DNA of 64,000 nt from Gonium pectorale (taxonomy: Eukaryota > Chlorophyta > Chlorophyceae > Chlamydomonadales > Volvocaceae): contig LSYV01000010.1 of the NCBI GenBank assembly GCA_001584585.1, positions 328,558 through 392,557 on the forward strand. The letters run 5' to 3'. A program made the translations under genes and the position numbers. Under the pieces are notes generated by a model, which made no database searches, was not told the DNA's origin, and was given only the letters and a program-made list of their open reading frames with translations. This document shows, piece after piece, positions 1 through 11,336 of this stretch. How positions within the stretch are numbered: the first letter of the stretch is position 1; the number at the start of each line of letters is the position of its first letter.

Positions 1-2
1 GC

Positions 3-3000
3 CTCGTCATCGTCAAGGAGGACCAGCTCGGCAAGCCGCCGCCGGCCTCGGCGGCGCCGGTGGGTCCGCCGGCGACGCCAGGGCAGGCCGCGGCAGCGGC
101 AGCTGCCGCAATGGGGCGCGGCGGCAACAGCCGCGGCGGCGGCGCTCAGCCGCAGGCCCAGCCACAGGCTCAGCAGGCGGCCGCGGCGGGGTCGGGAGGC
201 CGCGGTGGAGGTGGCCGGCCGGCCAACGGTCCCGCGGCTCCGCAGGCACAGCAACCGGCTGCGTCAGCGGCCGGGGGCAACAACGCGGCACAGGTACAGG
301 CTGACAAGCGGCAGTCGGGCCGTCAGGCTGTGGCCAAAGGGCCGGCTGCCAATGTCCCCGCTGGTGGCAACGAGGCGGGTAACGCCGGAGGACGCGGACA
401 GCAGCCGTCGCCGGCTCCTCAGCAGCCGGCTGCACAGCAGCAGCAGCGGCAGCAGCAGCAGCCGCAGCCGGGTGGACGCACTGCCCAGCTGGAGCTCACC
501 CAGCAGCAGCAGCCCCAGGCAGCTGGGGCGGCGGCCGGCGGACGAGGCGGACGAGGCGGCCGGCAGGCCGCAGCAGTGGTCACGGCTGCCGACCCCGCCC
601 TGCCCCCAGGGCTAGCGATTCCGCGCGGCAGTGCGCCGGAGCCGCCGAAGCCGTCGGTCGCGGCCGCGGCCGCTTCGGCAGGGGCTGCCCCTGGGCCTGC
701 ACCGGCTGCCCCACAGACGCTAGTCGCGGCTGCCACCAACGCTGCTGCGGCGCCTGTGCTAACCTGGAACCCGGCACAGGCGCAGGCCGCCGTCAGCGCT
801 GCCGCCGGCCTGGGCGCGGGCCCTGCGGGCCAGGCACAGCAGCACCAGCAGGCGTACTCGGGGAGCGCCTCTCAGCTGGAGCTGACGGAGCAGCAACTGC
901 AGCAGCTGCAGCTGCAGCACCAGCAGGCGGCATACCAACAGCAGCAGCAGGCCTACCAGCAGCAACTGCTGCTGCAGCAGCAACAGCAGGCCCAGCAACA
1001 ACAGCTCCTGCAGCAACAACAGCAGCAGGCGCTATTGCAGCAACAGCAGCAGCAGGCGCTGCAGCAGCAGCAGGCCCTGCAGCAGCAGCAGCACCAGGCG
1101 GCATACCAGCAGGCGTCGCAATCCGACCCAGCAGCTGCGGCTGCGGCTGCCGCCATGGCAGCGGCAGCTGCCGCCATTGGTGGCCAGTCCTCCGGGCAGC
1201 AGGGCGCCCAGGCCGCCGAGATGGCGGTCCTGGCGGCCATGCTTGGCGTGCCGCCCGGCTACCAGGGGCTGCTAACCGCGCAGCAACAACAGCAGCAGCA
1301 GCTTGCAATCCAGCACATGCAGCAGCAGTCGCAGATGCAGCAGGCTCAGGGGCAGGGCCAGCAGCAGCAGCTCGCGGCACAGCAGCAGCTTGCGGCGCAG
1401 CAGCAGCAACAGGAGCTGTTGCAGCTGCAGCAGCAGCAGCATGCGCAGCAGCAGGCCCAGGCGCAGGCGGCGCAACAGCAGCAACAGCAGCAGCAACAGC
1501 AGCAGGTACTGCAGTTCGCTCACGCGCAGGCGGCGGCCATGGCCGGACTGGGCAGCATCGGCGGCCGCACGCCGTCCTACAGCGGAGGCAGTGTCGGATC
1601 GGGAATGGGCCACACGCCCAGCGCGTCGGCGGCAGCGCAGGGGCAGTACCCCTACCAGCAGGCCGCGGCCTTCCAGCAGGCCACAGCGGGAGTAAGCGGA
1701 GACGTGCAGGGCCTTGCAGGAATGGGCGGTGCGTTGGAGCCCAGCGCCGCCCTGCTCCAAAACCTGGCTTCGCTGGGAGGCGTCCAGGGCGGTGGCGGTG
1801 CGCCGGGGGCGTCTGCTGCAGCTGCAGCGGCCGTCGCAGCAGCTGTTGCGGCGGGCCGACGGGGCAGCGGCGGCGCGGCCGGCAGTCTCGGTGCGCAGCT
1901 TGGCATGGTGCAGGCCCAGCAGCAGCAGCAGCAGCTGCCGCAGCAGCCCCAGCATTCGCATCTGCAGCAGCAGCAGCAGCGCGGTAGGCAGCAGGCGGGT
2001 GCCGGGGCCGCGGCACATATTCTGCAGCCAGGTCGCGGGGGCGGCCGACAGGTGAGGCTTCAGCAGCACCAACGACGCTGTAATATTGCAACGCATAGGC
2101 ACACTTAGTGTGCTTTCTGACGGGCGGGGCACTGCATTGCCGCAGACATGGGAGTATTTTCCAGCGGACCTTGATTCAGTCACCTTCCCTTTCCCCACGC
2201 CTCCTTGTCGCCTTGGGCCTTCTAGGGCAATGCGCAGGTGCCCTCTGGCTCGGGCCCGCTGCTGGCTCCGGGGTCCGCAGCGGGGCAGGGGCCGCAGCCG
2301 GTGGCCGCCAGCCGCGCCGGTGCCCAACCGGGCGGCCCTGCTGCTGGAGCTGGGCGCGGCGGCAGCACCGCGGCCGCCGGAGCGGCCGCCGGAACCCGGT
2401 GGTGGCACAAGCCCCAGCTGAAGGAGCAGGCGGCTGTCATCACCGACCGCGTAACGCCGGGCGCCGCACCTGCTGCTGGCGGGAAGACAGGTGTGGACGA
2501 CCCTGCCCCCAACGGCCCGGCGGGCGGCAACGCTGCGGTGGGCACGGCCGCCCGCGCCGGCCAGCAGCAGCCGCAGCAAGCCACGCGCCAAGGGAGTGGT
2601 TCGTTGGCGGGGCCCGGGGCGGCTGCCATGGCGGCAACCGTTGCGAGCGGGCGGGGCCAGGCATCTGGCGCGGCCGCGCTTTCGGTTGCGGAACAGCTGC
2701 AAGCGCAGGCGCAGCAGGCGAGGGTCCAGCAGCAGGCACAGGCCGCGCAGGCGCAGGCGCTCCTACAGCAGCAGGCGCTGCTGCAGCAACAACAGCAGGC
2801 ACAGGCACAACAGCAGCAGCTGCTGCTCCAGCAACAGATGCTGCAGCAGTACGGTCAGGGTGCGGCACAGCAGGGTACGACGCCGTACTACATCATGGCG
2901 GCGCAGCCCTCGGCGGCGGCGCAGCAGTCCTCCGCGTTGCCCCTCACGAACGCCATGCTGGCGCACCACAACCTGCAGCAGTACCAGCTGTCAGCTGCGC

Positions 3001-3131
3001 AGCAGCAGCAGGCGTTGCAGCAGCTCACGCCCATGCAGCTGCAGCAGCTGCAGCAGCTGACCCCGCAGCAGCAGCAGATGTACCTGTACCAGCTTGCGAA
3101 TGGGGCTGCGCCCGAGTGCAAGCAGCAGTGA
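3..3131 (+). CDS. Gln/Ala-rich low-complexity protein, C-terminal part (5' end outside window)
   Basis: The frame is already open at the window edge (it reads LVIVKEDQLGKP...), so the start lies upstream. Exons are <3-2051 and 2238-3131. The intron 2052-2237 begins GTGAGG, ends GCGCAG and joins in phase 0; the stop TGA is at 3129-3131. The protein is at least 960 residues of Gly/Ala/Gln/Pro-rich sequence. It has long poly-Gln runs (about 840-1510, 1915-1985, 2690-3090) and poly-Ala stretches, and the short motif QLELT appears twice (near 485 and 875), each time before a Gln run. No folded domain is visible apart from possibly the first dozen residues. Such compositions are common in algal transcription, RNA-binding and condensate-forming proteins, but that is only a general association. 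I do not recognise the gene. Coding reality is well supported by frame length, the clean intron and the termination codon; function is unknown. Confidence 0.68.
840..1510 (+). repeat. Imperfect CAG/CAA microsatellite coding for poly-Gln
   Basis: Long runs of cag/caa codons broken by gcg, ctg and tac codons lie within exon 1 of the Gln-rich gene. Mixed CAG/CAA usage and in-frame interruptions suggest a translated, selected tract rather than a recent pure-repeat expansion. Length is likely to be polymorphic between strains. Confidence 0.85.
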
Positions 3132-5669
3132 ATAGCTTGTTTCGTGTTTCGTGTTTCGTAGGCGGCAGGCCCCATGGTGGCTGCCGGAGAGAAGAGAGAG
3201 GAGCCCCCTTTAAGAGGAGCGGTGGCGAAGTAGGGTGGCTGAGGCTCGCGGCCGCATGGTGGCACGCGGGCAGGGTGCATGCTCTGGTGTGCCGGTGTGC
3301 CGCAGCCGAATGACGGATGTTGCTCACACGCGCGCGCGTTTGCGGGCGCCTGGAGTGCGGGCGGTGCATGCTACGCAGGTGTTGGCGCGTTTGGGGCAAG
3401 GCGCACGCGCCGCCGGCGCCGGCGGCGGTGCCATTTGTCAGAGTGCACTTGTGCATAGATGGAGGGCAGATATGGTGGTGGTCCCGAGGCAAGGACGAGC
3501 GGAAGAACAGACGGCACGCATGCAAGGACGAGCAGGTGCTGCAGAATGGGGCACTTGCGCTCGTAGCACGGGCCGTTGCAGCGGTGTTCATAAAGGCTGC
3601 GAGGCTGGCCAGGGCGCCGGCACGCGAGTACAGGGCTTGCTTGCATCAGCATGTGCCCCTGCCATTGCTGCGGGCCTGAACCGGGTGCTGTTGGAACTTG
3701 TTCAGCGCACTCTGCCAACCGGACAGCGGGCGGCACGGCATGCACCGGGGGCAGGGGCATGACCGGAGGCCGCACAGGTCCGCTCGCGTAGCGCTTGCGT
3801 GTTCGCACAGTGTTTCCCTTTCGTTTCCTTCGCTTCTTCTTCGTTCGTTGCCATGAACCGCTGACGCGTACAGCGTTTCGCCCCAGTTGGAGTTTGACGC
3901 ATGTTGTGTTATCAGTCGGGTGCGTCGTGCGCCCAGGATGTTTGGGCCTACCGGCGCGTAGGTGAGACCCTTCACGAGGCGAGCAGTGGCGTTGCCGTCA
4001 GTCGGGCGGCGGGGCGGCGCCCGGTGTGTTCAGACGCCGAGGCTGTGGCCGCCACCGGCGCCGGACTCGGCTGGCTTGCCTTTGAGACGGGACAGGATGC
4101 TGGTGGTGGTCTTTGCGGCAGGGAAGGAGCGGGTGCACTGGCCGTACGGGCAGCTCGTGGTACCCTTTGAAGAAGTTGCCGCGAGGAGGTTGCAATGTGC
4201 GCGGTGTGGTGTTGTTGTGATATGGGGGATGTGGTGGATATGGTGCATGGGGTTGCTCGCTGTACTGACGGGTACTAGCGAGGCCCCACATCGCCCGGCA
4301 GATGCCTGTTGATGTCGAGGGCTGGCTGGTCCGCGTAGGGCGCGGCGCGCAGCCTGAAGACGTGCTATGCTCTCAGCTGGCGTGCGCTGGTGTGATGTCG
4401 GGGTGTCCCTGCCGTGGGCAGCAGCAGGGTGTCACGCCGCGTCACCACGGTCCTACTTGCTGGCTACTTGCTGGCGGAGGCGGCGAGCGCGCGCCGGCAC
4501 CCACGCCCCAGGGACCTTCATAATTCTGGGAAGGCCCGGTAAAGCCTGCGATCGGCCTGGAAGTGCTCGGCGTTTGGCCACACAGGCAACTGACGCGAAC
4601 TTCAACCCGCGCCATGCCGTACAGGCATGGCAGCACCCTCGCATTTGTGCTCCATTAGTTAGAGCCTGGACGGCGTGGTCCCAGCCGAGGTGCGGCTGCT
4701 TTGCCAGTGTGCGGGTTAAACAGGGAGTTCACAAGGGAATGAGCGCCGCGCGCTGGGGGCGACCTGCCGCTCAGTTGTACGTCGTACGGTCCGTGCATAC
4801 AGAAATGTGGCCGTTGCCTACTGCCACATGTTGCACTGGCCCAGGTGACCGGTAGTGCGGAGGGGCATTGGGTCCAATCTAGATTGGCAAATACGGGGTT
4901 GCAGTCTGGACGAAGTTATCGCGAGCCCAGCGCTCCGGCATTCCGCGACAGCGCGAGCTCGCGGTCGTAGCTCGGCCAGCTGTTCCGCTGTCCTTTTCCT
5001 GCCCCGGCACGGAAAGGGTAGCAGCGGCGCGTGCCCCGGCGCCTGTTCTGGGCTAAGCCGTGTAGCAGTTTAACCCGTTCGCTCCTCTCCATCCTCCCTG
5101 CTCTCTCCCACGTCCCACCGCACGCAGTTGGCATGCGATGAACAATCGAGAAAAAACACCGCTACCGCATGTCCGCACGTCCCCCACTCGTAGCGCACCG
5201 CCACGGCTGCTGCATTGGCTGCGACAGGCCGTGCATGGGTTGAACGCCGCCTGCCTCCATCCGCGCGCCGGCGGGCCTAACGGCTCAAAATGCGGGCTGC
5301 TGCTCGCCACCACCGCACCCTGCAACACGCCACCAATGATGCTCGCTACGTATTGCAGCATCTGTCCACGCGCGATGCAGGCACCACCGGCTCATGGCAT
5401 CTCTGTGCCCGCTTATGCCATGTTTTCGCACCCGTAGCAGCCACGCACGATTACAGGTTCAAAGCGCTTTTCACTGGCAAATGACTGACCTGCACCGCCT
5501 CGGTTTGCGCGAGCTCGCACACAGCCCCACCTAACCTGCCAAGATCGCCGCCGTTCTGACAGCTCAGCGCGCGGCTCTCTCCAAAACCATCCGAAAGGGG
5601 CAGGTACGCCCCGGCTCACGCGCCGTCCTAGGCCTTTGAAGGGACCAAACCCGCGATGCATGCCGGGGC
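3132..5669. other. Intergenic space between two convergent genes
   Basis: This holds the 3' untranslated regions of the Gln-rich gene (+) and of the coiled-coil gene (-). I saw no exon with a convincing protein pattern on either strand; the longer open frames are GC-driven. No TGTAA signal was found for the plus-strand gene. A TTACA (TGTAA on the minus strand) lies at 5451-5455 and suits the minus-strand gene. Confidence 0.5.
5451..5455 (-). promoter_or_regulatory. Candidate TGTAA polyadenylation signal
   Basis: On the minus strand this reads TGTAA, the usual volvocine poly(A) signal. It lies about 215 bases past the stop codon (5670) of the coiled-coil gene. A five-base match is weak on its own. 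Confidence 0.4.
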
Positions 5670-8151
5670 TCACGTATCAAAACCGCTGAACCCTGCACCC
5701 AACGGCCCCGCTGCCGAACCCGTCGCCGGTCGGCTGGGCCGTGGCCGTCCCTGCGCGGGCCCCGTCCCCGCTCCCGCCGCCCCGGCCGCGCCCGTCCGCC
5801 CGGCCGATGACGCGCCCGTGGCCGGGGCCGACGCTGCGGCGCCATTCAAGCTGGCATGCGGATTGAGCGAAACGTGGCGCGAGCGCGCGGCCGCCGCCTC
5901 CGCCTCTCTTCTTCGCCGCTCGGCTGCCTCCGCCTCCGCCTGCTGCCGTTTCCGCTCCTGCTCCTGCCGCAGCCGCTCCTGCTCATCTTGTTGCGCCTGC
6001 TGCTGCTGCGTTTGTGCTGCCGCCGCCGGCACCGCAGCCGCCTGGCCGCTGGGCCCCGCGTTGCCCGGTGGCCCGGAGCCGTTCTGCGAGCAGATTGCAC
6101 AAGTAACCCGGAGGAAGCCCCGTGGCACTTCAAAAGATGATGCTGAAAGGCCAGGCACGTCAACTTATCGCATGGCAAAGCCCGCAACCACATGCACAAT
6201 CCCGTCGCCGCTGCAACTTGCCCCTCCCGTCTGTGAGCGACGGCTCCCTTCCTCTGCTCAGCCAGCCGGCACAGCCTCCCCCAGCGGTTCGCTAGAGCTA
6301 CTACCCTCGCTCATGGCCACGATACTGACTATCAACAGCAAGTTCTCACGTTGGATTTTGCGCTGGTGAGTTCGCGCTGGCGTCCTGCGCTCGTGACGGC
6401 CCGTCCTGGTGCATTCACCTCCTACCCCACACTGCATACACGCGTAAAGGGACATCGCCCCTTCGACTGCCTCTGGAGCTGGGTCCTACACCGACGCCAT
6501 CACTTTCGCGCTTACGCTCGTCGTATGCGTTTTCCTTTTCAACACGCATGAAGAAGCAGCTCCTCAACCAAGCCCGTGATGGCTTTGGTGCCCGCCCGCC
6601 CCGTCACGCGTTCCGACCCGTTTCCCTTCACTACCTTTCGCTACTACCTTTCGTTTAACTAACCCCACGCCCCGCTGCCCAAGCCTGTCACCACGGCGGC
6701 CCCACCTGCTGCGGCGGCCCCGCTGAGCTCGCGTCGGACGCCGGGCCCGCCGACGGCCCGGCCGGAGCAGCGGTCGCCGCCTGCGGTCCGGGTTGCGCCG
6801 CCTGCCTCGGCAGGGTGGTCGAGTAGAGCGACTCCAGGTGGTTCTGGGGCCGGGCAGGCAAACGGGTAGGGGTTGGGTGGGAAGGTAATGACGGGGTGCA
6901 CGCATTTCAAGGAAGCAGGTAAACCGGACTGCTCGCAAAAGTCAATAGGAGAGTCTGCGAGATGAATGGACTATTTCAAGTGTTCGCTACATTTTCGGTG
7001 ACGAGCGTGCATGAGTGGAGTGGGCGGACATGGATGCCGCGCATTGAAGCGCTCCCTCCCCCAGGGCCCGGGACCAGGGCCGGAGCCCGGATGACTCCCA
7101 ATCCACCTTGAGCTCCTCCAGCTTGTCCAGCTGCGCGCGTGCCGCTTGCTGCACCAGCGTGTTGAGCTCATTGCACAGCTGGTCCTTGGCGGCCTCCTCG
7201 GCCTTCAGCTCGGCGTCCAGCCTCTCGTACGTCTGGGGGCACGCGGCGAGGAGCGGTCCGGCCGCAGGCAGAGACTGATGCGAAGCAAACCGGGCGCACG
7301 CAGAGAGTTGCATGGGGATGAGGGTCGGGTGGCAATGGAGGGCCGCTAACGTCCGTACGCAAGGCTTGTGGCACGGAGGATAAGGGTTTCGGTTACGCAT
7401 TACACCAGCCGAACCTGATCTCGGTCCTCTGTGCTTATGGCTTTCAGAAGCTGATGGAGCAAGCGGGGCATAACCCCGCCCCGCCGGCGCCGCTGCCTCA
7501 CTATTCGCAACCCGACCCAACTCCTAACGGCCGCGTTCTGTTCTACCCCTCCCTTGCCTCCCCGGCCCGGCCCCAAATTTCAGGCGCCCTACGCACCGCC
7601 TTGGCAGCGCTGTGCTTGGACCTTATGGAGGCCACCCGCTCGTTCTGCGTCTCGATCTTTCGTCGCAACAGCTCAAGCGCGTGCTTCTTGGGCCCCGCCG
7701 TCAGCTTAAGCTGCAGCTGCAGGTTGCCAAGCTCACGCTCAACCTCCCGTATGCGGCCGTAGTTGGCGGCAATGCTCCTGGGGGCCAGATCGGAGTGGGG
7801 GTAACAGGTGGGCCCTGAGGTGTTTGGGGGACTGGTGATATGCTGGCAACAACCGCGCTCGCTTGACCCGCATGCTGTACCTCTGCTCGCGGCCGCAAAA
7901 CCCGTCCTTGCCCCCCCCCCCTGCACTCACTCCATGAGCTCTCGCTCCTTTTGCTCGAGCAGCTGCATCGAGGCGTACACGGGGAAGGGCTCACTTCTGG
8001 CTCCGTGGCTCGAACGAAACCAAGACATGCTGTCCACTACCTTCTGGCTGTAGTTGAGCTGAGCGACGCTATGCCCGGCATCCGCAAGAGCCTGCTCTGC
8101 CAGAACCTCTTGCGCTTCGTCATCTTGCGACGGATCAAGCTCAGCAGACAT
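5670..8151 (-). CDS. Coiled-coil protein, RAB6-interacting golgin / DUF662-like
   Basis: Five exons join in phase: 8151-7931, 7777-7597, 7232-7107, 6843-6706 and 6083-5670, giving 359 residues. Donors are GTGAGT, GTGCGT, GTGGAT and GTGGGG, and every acceptor ends CAG. Residues 60-175 form a charged coiled coil whose layout follows the plant DUF662/RAB6-interacting golgin family. In order it has an EQKERELME lead-in, a REVERELG segment, a GPKKHALELLRRKI block matching the family's 'DP.RKEV..IRKKID', a Asn-Glu-Leu block and a closing LDKLEELK. Family members are Golgi-associated coiled-coil proteins, so a role as a small-GTPase-binding tether is inference. The C-terminal 185 residues are Pro/Ala-rich, with a second helical EQERLRQEQERKRQQAEAEAAERRRR-type segment written here only by its Glu/Arg pattern (about 6000-5880). 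The start ATG begins an acidic MSAELDPSQDDEAQE leader. The family assignment rests on motif memory and is moderate. Confidence 0.62.
6448..6551. repeat. Dispersed repeat family A, copy 1
   Basis: About 100 bases, beginning agggacatc and ending caacacgcatga, match the reverse complement of 9371-9466 and part of 36250-36312. It shares the core cctctggagctgggtc and the stretch with cactttcgcgc...gctcgtcgtatgcg. It lies in the intron of the coiled-coil gene between 6706 and 6083. Confidence 0.75.
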
Positions 8152-8931
8152 TTGAAACTCAAATATTAGTTGCAGCGGCAGGGCAGTTCAGTTATGCATT
8201 AACCGGCGCAGCGGCGTTGTTCGGATGGAACTGCAGCGAAGAGAAGGAAGAACGCTTAAAATCGGGCTGATATTATTCAATTTGTAACATGGTTAAGCGT
8301 GCAGTATTGAGCACTCTGCGGCATGCGTGCGGCATGCGGCAAAAGTACGTAAGCTGAGCTGGAGGGTCTGTTTGCTGCAGTGAAGTCCAGCATAATTATC
8401 ATAACTGCATCATAATACGGTTCTGTGCACGAAGGCTCCTGCCAAACTGCATGGCCGGCCGTTGCTGGACCTTCAGCCCGCCCCTGTTGTTGTGCCCTGC
8501 GTTCGCCTGGCAGCCAGCAGCGTGCGGCTTTGCGCGCAACGCTTGGCTTACAAGTTTGGAACATCCGATACTTGCTTGGACGCCCACCGGGCGCGGCTTC
8601 CGGACAGGGGCCCGCGGGCCGGCGGAGTCCAGACCACTCGGGTCGCCGAGCACAATTGACGACCGGGAGCACTCCAATAGTGCCAACCTGCAAACCCGCA
8701 AGCAGCGCATCTTTGCTGCCAGGTGCGTGTTGTTGCGACACGTGCGCTGCGCCGCAACCCACTTGACCCCGCACCCCAGAGACACAATTGTCCTTGCATC
8801 AGCACCAGCATCCATCTGCCCGTTGCACTGGTGATCCAGGCAGTGGGTTAGCCATTAGAGGTCAGCGGCATTGGATGGCCTTAGCGCATACATCTACACC
8901 TGCTTCGCGCTTCCTGTTGCAGCAGACCCAG
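8152..8931. promoter_or_regulatory. Shared divergent promoter region
   Basis: About 780 bases separate the start codons of the minus-strand coiled-coil gene (8151) and the plus-strand RbfA-like gene (8932). The genes are head-to-head, so this interval must hold both promoters and both 5' leaders. A T/C-rich run ending cctgttgcag at about 8912-8923 could be the 3' end of a leader intron of the RbfA-like gene. No specific binding site was recognised. Confidence 0.45.
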
Positions 8932-9354
8932 ATGTTCAACATCGCGCGCACAGTAACCTCCTGTGGCCCTTGGCGCAGAGTTGAGCGGGGGCTTGTCACT
9001 GCGCTTCAAGAGGACATTTGCTTGCGGGAGGCTCTGGAGCACAAGTACGGCTTTTCTGTACAGGCTGTACGAATATCGCCCGACCGCCGCCGGGCGACCG
9101 TGCTTTGGGACTGCCGCCGCGTGCCGCCGGGCCTGCCTGAGGCGTGCCGCGCAGCCCTGGGCCGGCACAGTGGGCGCCTCAGGGCAAGGCTGGCGAAAGT
9201 GCTGGGTGCACCCTTTGTTCCCTCGCTCGAGTGGCGCCACGCGGCGCTGAGCGGTGAGGAGCTGCGGGCCGTGGAAGCAATGGAGGCGATTGCGCGCGAG
9301 CTGGAGGAGCAGGCAGGATCGGAGCCGTCGCCGGGAGGAAGAGTTCGTCAATGA
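8932..9354 (+). CDS. RbfA-like ribosome-binding factor, probably organellar
   Basis: One exon of 140 residues ends at TGA 9352-9354. Residues 16-110 carry the RbfA pattern: RRVERGLVTALQ (helix 1), then VQAVRISPDRRRATVLWDC (the beta strand with 'ISPD...A.V' that marks the family). These are followed by a helix with RHSGRLRARLAKVL, then APFVPSLEWRHAALS, where bacterial RbfA has 'VPEL.F..D.S', and a final EAMEAIARELEE helix. RbfA is a KH-fold protein that binds the small ribosomal subunit near helix 1 of 16S-type rRNA during maturation. A nuclear copy would act in the chloroplast or mitochondrion. The N-terminus MFNIARTVTSC...R is short and Arg-containing, fitting a mitochondrial presequence. 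In-frame upstream ATGs at 8875 and 8788 are alternatives. I prefer 8932 because the upstream codons look like leader or intron. Confidence 0.74.
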   Translation: MFNIARTVTSCGPWRRVERGLVTALQEDICLREALEHKYGFSVQAVRISPDRRRATVLWDCRRVPPGLPEACRAALGRHSGRLRARLAKVLGAPFVPSLEWRHAALSGEELRAVEAMEAIARELEEQAGSEPSPGGRVRQ

Positions 9355-9370
9355 TGGCCGGACACCCCTC

Positions 9371-9466
9371 CGTGTGTTGAAATGAAGCGACGCATACGAC
9401 GAGCGCAAAAGTGGTAGTGTCGTTGTACGACCCAGCTCCAGAGGTAGTCGGATTGGTGATGTCCCT
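9371..9466. repeat. Dispersed repeat family A, copy 2 (inverted)
   Basis: The reverse complement runs agggacatcacc...ctacctctggagctgggtcgtacaacg...cttttgcgctcgtcgtatgcg..ttcaacacacgg, matching copy 1 at 6448-6551 along nearly its whole length with scattered differences and one small gap. Confidence 0.75.
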
Positions 9467-9482
9467 GTATGTTAGTTTGGCG

Positions 9483-9539
9483 GCGACCACCACCCTCTCC
9501 GTGTGTTACGTCGTGCGACCACCACCCTCTCCGTGTGTG
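9483..9539. repeat. Minisatellite, two units of 33 bp
   Basis: The 24-base block gcgaccaccaccctctccgt + gtgt occurs at 9483-9506 and again, identical, at 9516-9539. A related block ccctccgtgtgttg closes the adjacent repeat A copy, so this may be a terminal extension of that element. Confidence 0.7.
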
Positions 9540-9718
9540 TGCAATGACAGGCGTCTGGTCGTGAACTTGAAGGATGCGGAAGTGGCTGCTTGGGACTGGT
9601 GGAGGTTGTTGCGACGTGTTGGTACGCGTTTTTTGTGCCCTGCGTCCTGCGTCGTTGTGCCCTGCGTCGCGGCATCGAACACCACATCCGCCTGCCGGGT
9701 CTGCCGTTCCACGTCTTT

Positions 9719-9850
9719 TCATCAGGTAACTTAGCCGCTGCCCAGTGGGAGGGCTCGTCTGCTTGTCTCCTTCGCCGGCTACCTGGCGCCCTACTGGCAA
9801 AGTCATACCGTTGGTGTGTATGACCGTAGAGGTGGCCTTCCCTGTCTCTG
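9719..9850. repeat. Dispersed repeat family B, copy 1
   Basis: Segments in order: catcaggtaact, gggagggctcgtctgcttgt, a cgcc..ctactggcaa block, then gtgtgtatgaccgtagaggt and a cctgtctctg tail. The same order recurs at 28558-28710, 29835-29945, and inverted at 26682-26808 and 41137-41252. Confidence 0.65.
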
Positions 9851-10747
9851 TTTGTGCTTTGTGTTCTGTGTGCGCTTAACCAGCGTGCTCGCTTGCTCGC
9901 TATATAATAGCGGGCAATAACATCCTAACCGGCCCCAACCGGCAGCCCGAGGGACCATCAACCCTAAGAAATGAACGCTGGGAGTGCTGGGCTGGCCTGG
10001 GTCAGGGCTGTATAACTACATATAAAATTCACGCGGCAACGTGCATCGTTCGCACGTCTTTAGCGACGGGTCATATGGGGGGCGAGCTGCGAGGTTTATG
10101 CTCCGTCGTACCCGGTACACCGTAACGGTCCACTGGAGTTCTAGCAGCGTTTCATTTACTGCCGGGCGGCTGATAGGAAGGCAAGCAGCTGCCACTCTGC
10201 CCAAGACGTCGCGCTGCGCCCTGATTGCATACCACCATGGCAACGCAAGAGATCGAGTAAGCCTGGCTCTGAGCGCCCCGCGCCACACCCATTGCCACAG
10301 CACCCGCTCACCGTTCCACCCGCTTCAGGCCGTCACCCTGCCGTCACCTCCTTCCTCACACCCGCACGACCCGAGAAAAGCCCTCCCCTCCCGGGAAAAG
10401 TCCCCTTTGTCACCGTAAGCTTAGATGCCACCCCAAAGCATCGGCAAAAGAGAACCAGAACCAGCGACGGCATGTCAATTGAAGGACCGTCCAGGCTGTT
10501 ATATGGGCACTGCTGCCGCAGGTGCGTGCCAGCTAGACTGGCAAGCTCCGCACAGGTGGGTGTCAACCTGGATGGCCAGGCCCTTCTGACCAACATGGTC
10601 ACAGTAAAAGCAGCGCACTCCGCGGTGGCTCAACGGTTCATGCCGATGCTTGTGGCGACCCTTCTTGGGAGCACGTGGAAGGGAGAGGACTCACCAACAC
10701 GACACCCCTACTATCCAGCCCTTTGCTGATGTTGGTTGTCGGTTTCG

Positions 10748-10792
10748 CACGGCCTGGTTTGTCACGGCCTGGTTCATCACGGCCTGTCTTGC
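10748..10792. repeat. 15-bp tandem repeat, three units
   Basis: Three consecutive units begin cacggcctg: 10748-10762, 10763-10777 and 10778-10792, with a few substitutions in the third. It is non-coding by all visible criteria. Confidence 0.75.
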
Positions 10793-11336
10793 ACCCGTGC
10801 CTGGGACGGTTGACGACGATGGTTCAAACCCCCCATGCCAGCTGTGACGATGCTCATTCGGGCGCTTTGGCTGGCATAAAGAGGGAGCCCCGTGCTAAGC
10901 ATGACGGGACAACGCTGGTGTAAGAGTCGCTTGTCACAGCTGCAGGACAAGTGTTCTATATATTGAACGATCGTATGTCGGTCCACCGTTCTTCCTCACC
11001 CTTCATAGCTTGTAAAAGGATTGCCGGACGGACCGTACGACCCGTGCGTGCGCAGCAGTGCGAAGCACTGCCACAGACCTCATCACGCAACAAGCAGTAT
11101 CTCTTGGCGAATGTCACACGTAACTTTGAACTCTGTAGCAGACACAGAATGACCTGTTGACCTCTTTTCCGGTCGTTCGCACGAGCACACGGCCCACAAG
11201 GCTGCGTTTCACAACACTGAAAGGTCCTCAGTTTCGTCGACTGTGAGCCGCAGAGGCCTGAGCCGCAGTGCTCGCGGACTGTGAAAGCTTGCGTTAGGGG
11301 GGCCGCCCCAGCGGAGTCTCAACAGCTCCAGCGGCC

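Larger units (their letters stand above)
9355..11336. other. Intergenic region with repeats, upstream of the kinase gene
   Basis: No exon is supported. The region holds a copy of dispersed repeat A, a 33-bp-period minisatellite, a copy of dispersed repeat B and a 15-bp tandem repeat (each listed). The last few hundred bases before 11337 should contain the kinase promoter and leader; no TATA-like element could be assigned with confidence. Confidence 0.5.

Noticed and set aside
1272..2702. Long minus-strand open frame opposite the Gln-rich gene
   Set aside because: It mirrors CAG repeats as Leu/Cys/Ala runs, has no splice logic and crosses the intron of the plus-strand gene.
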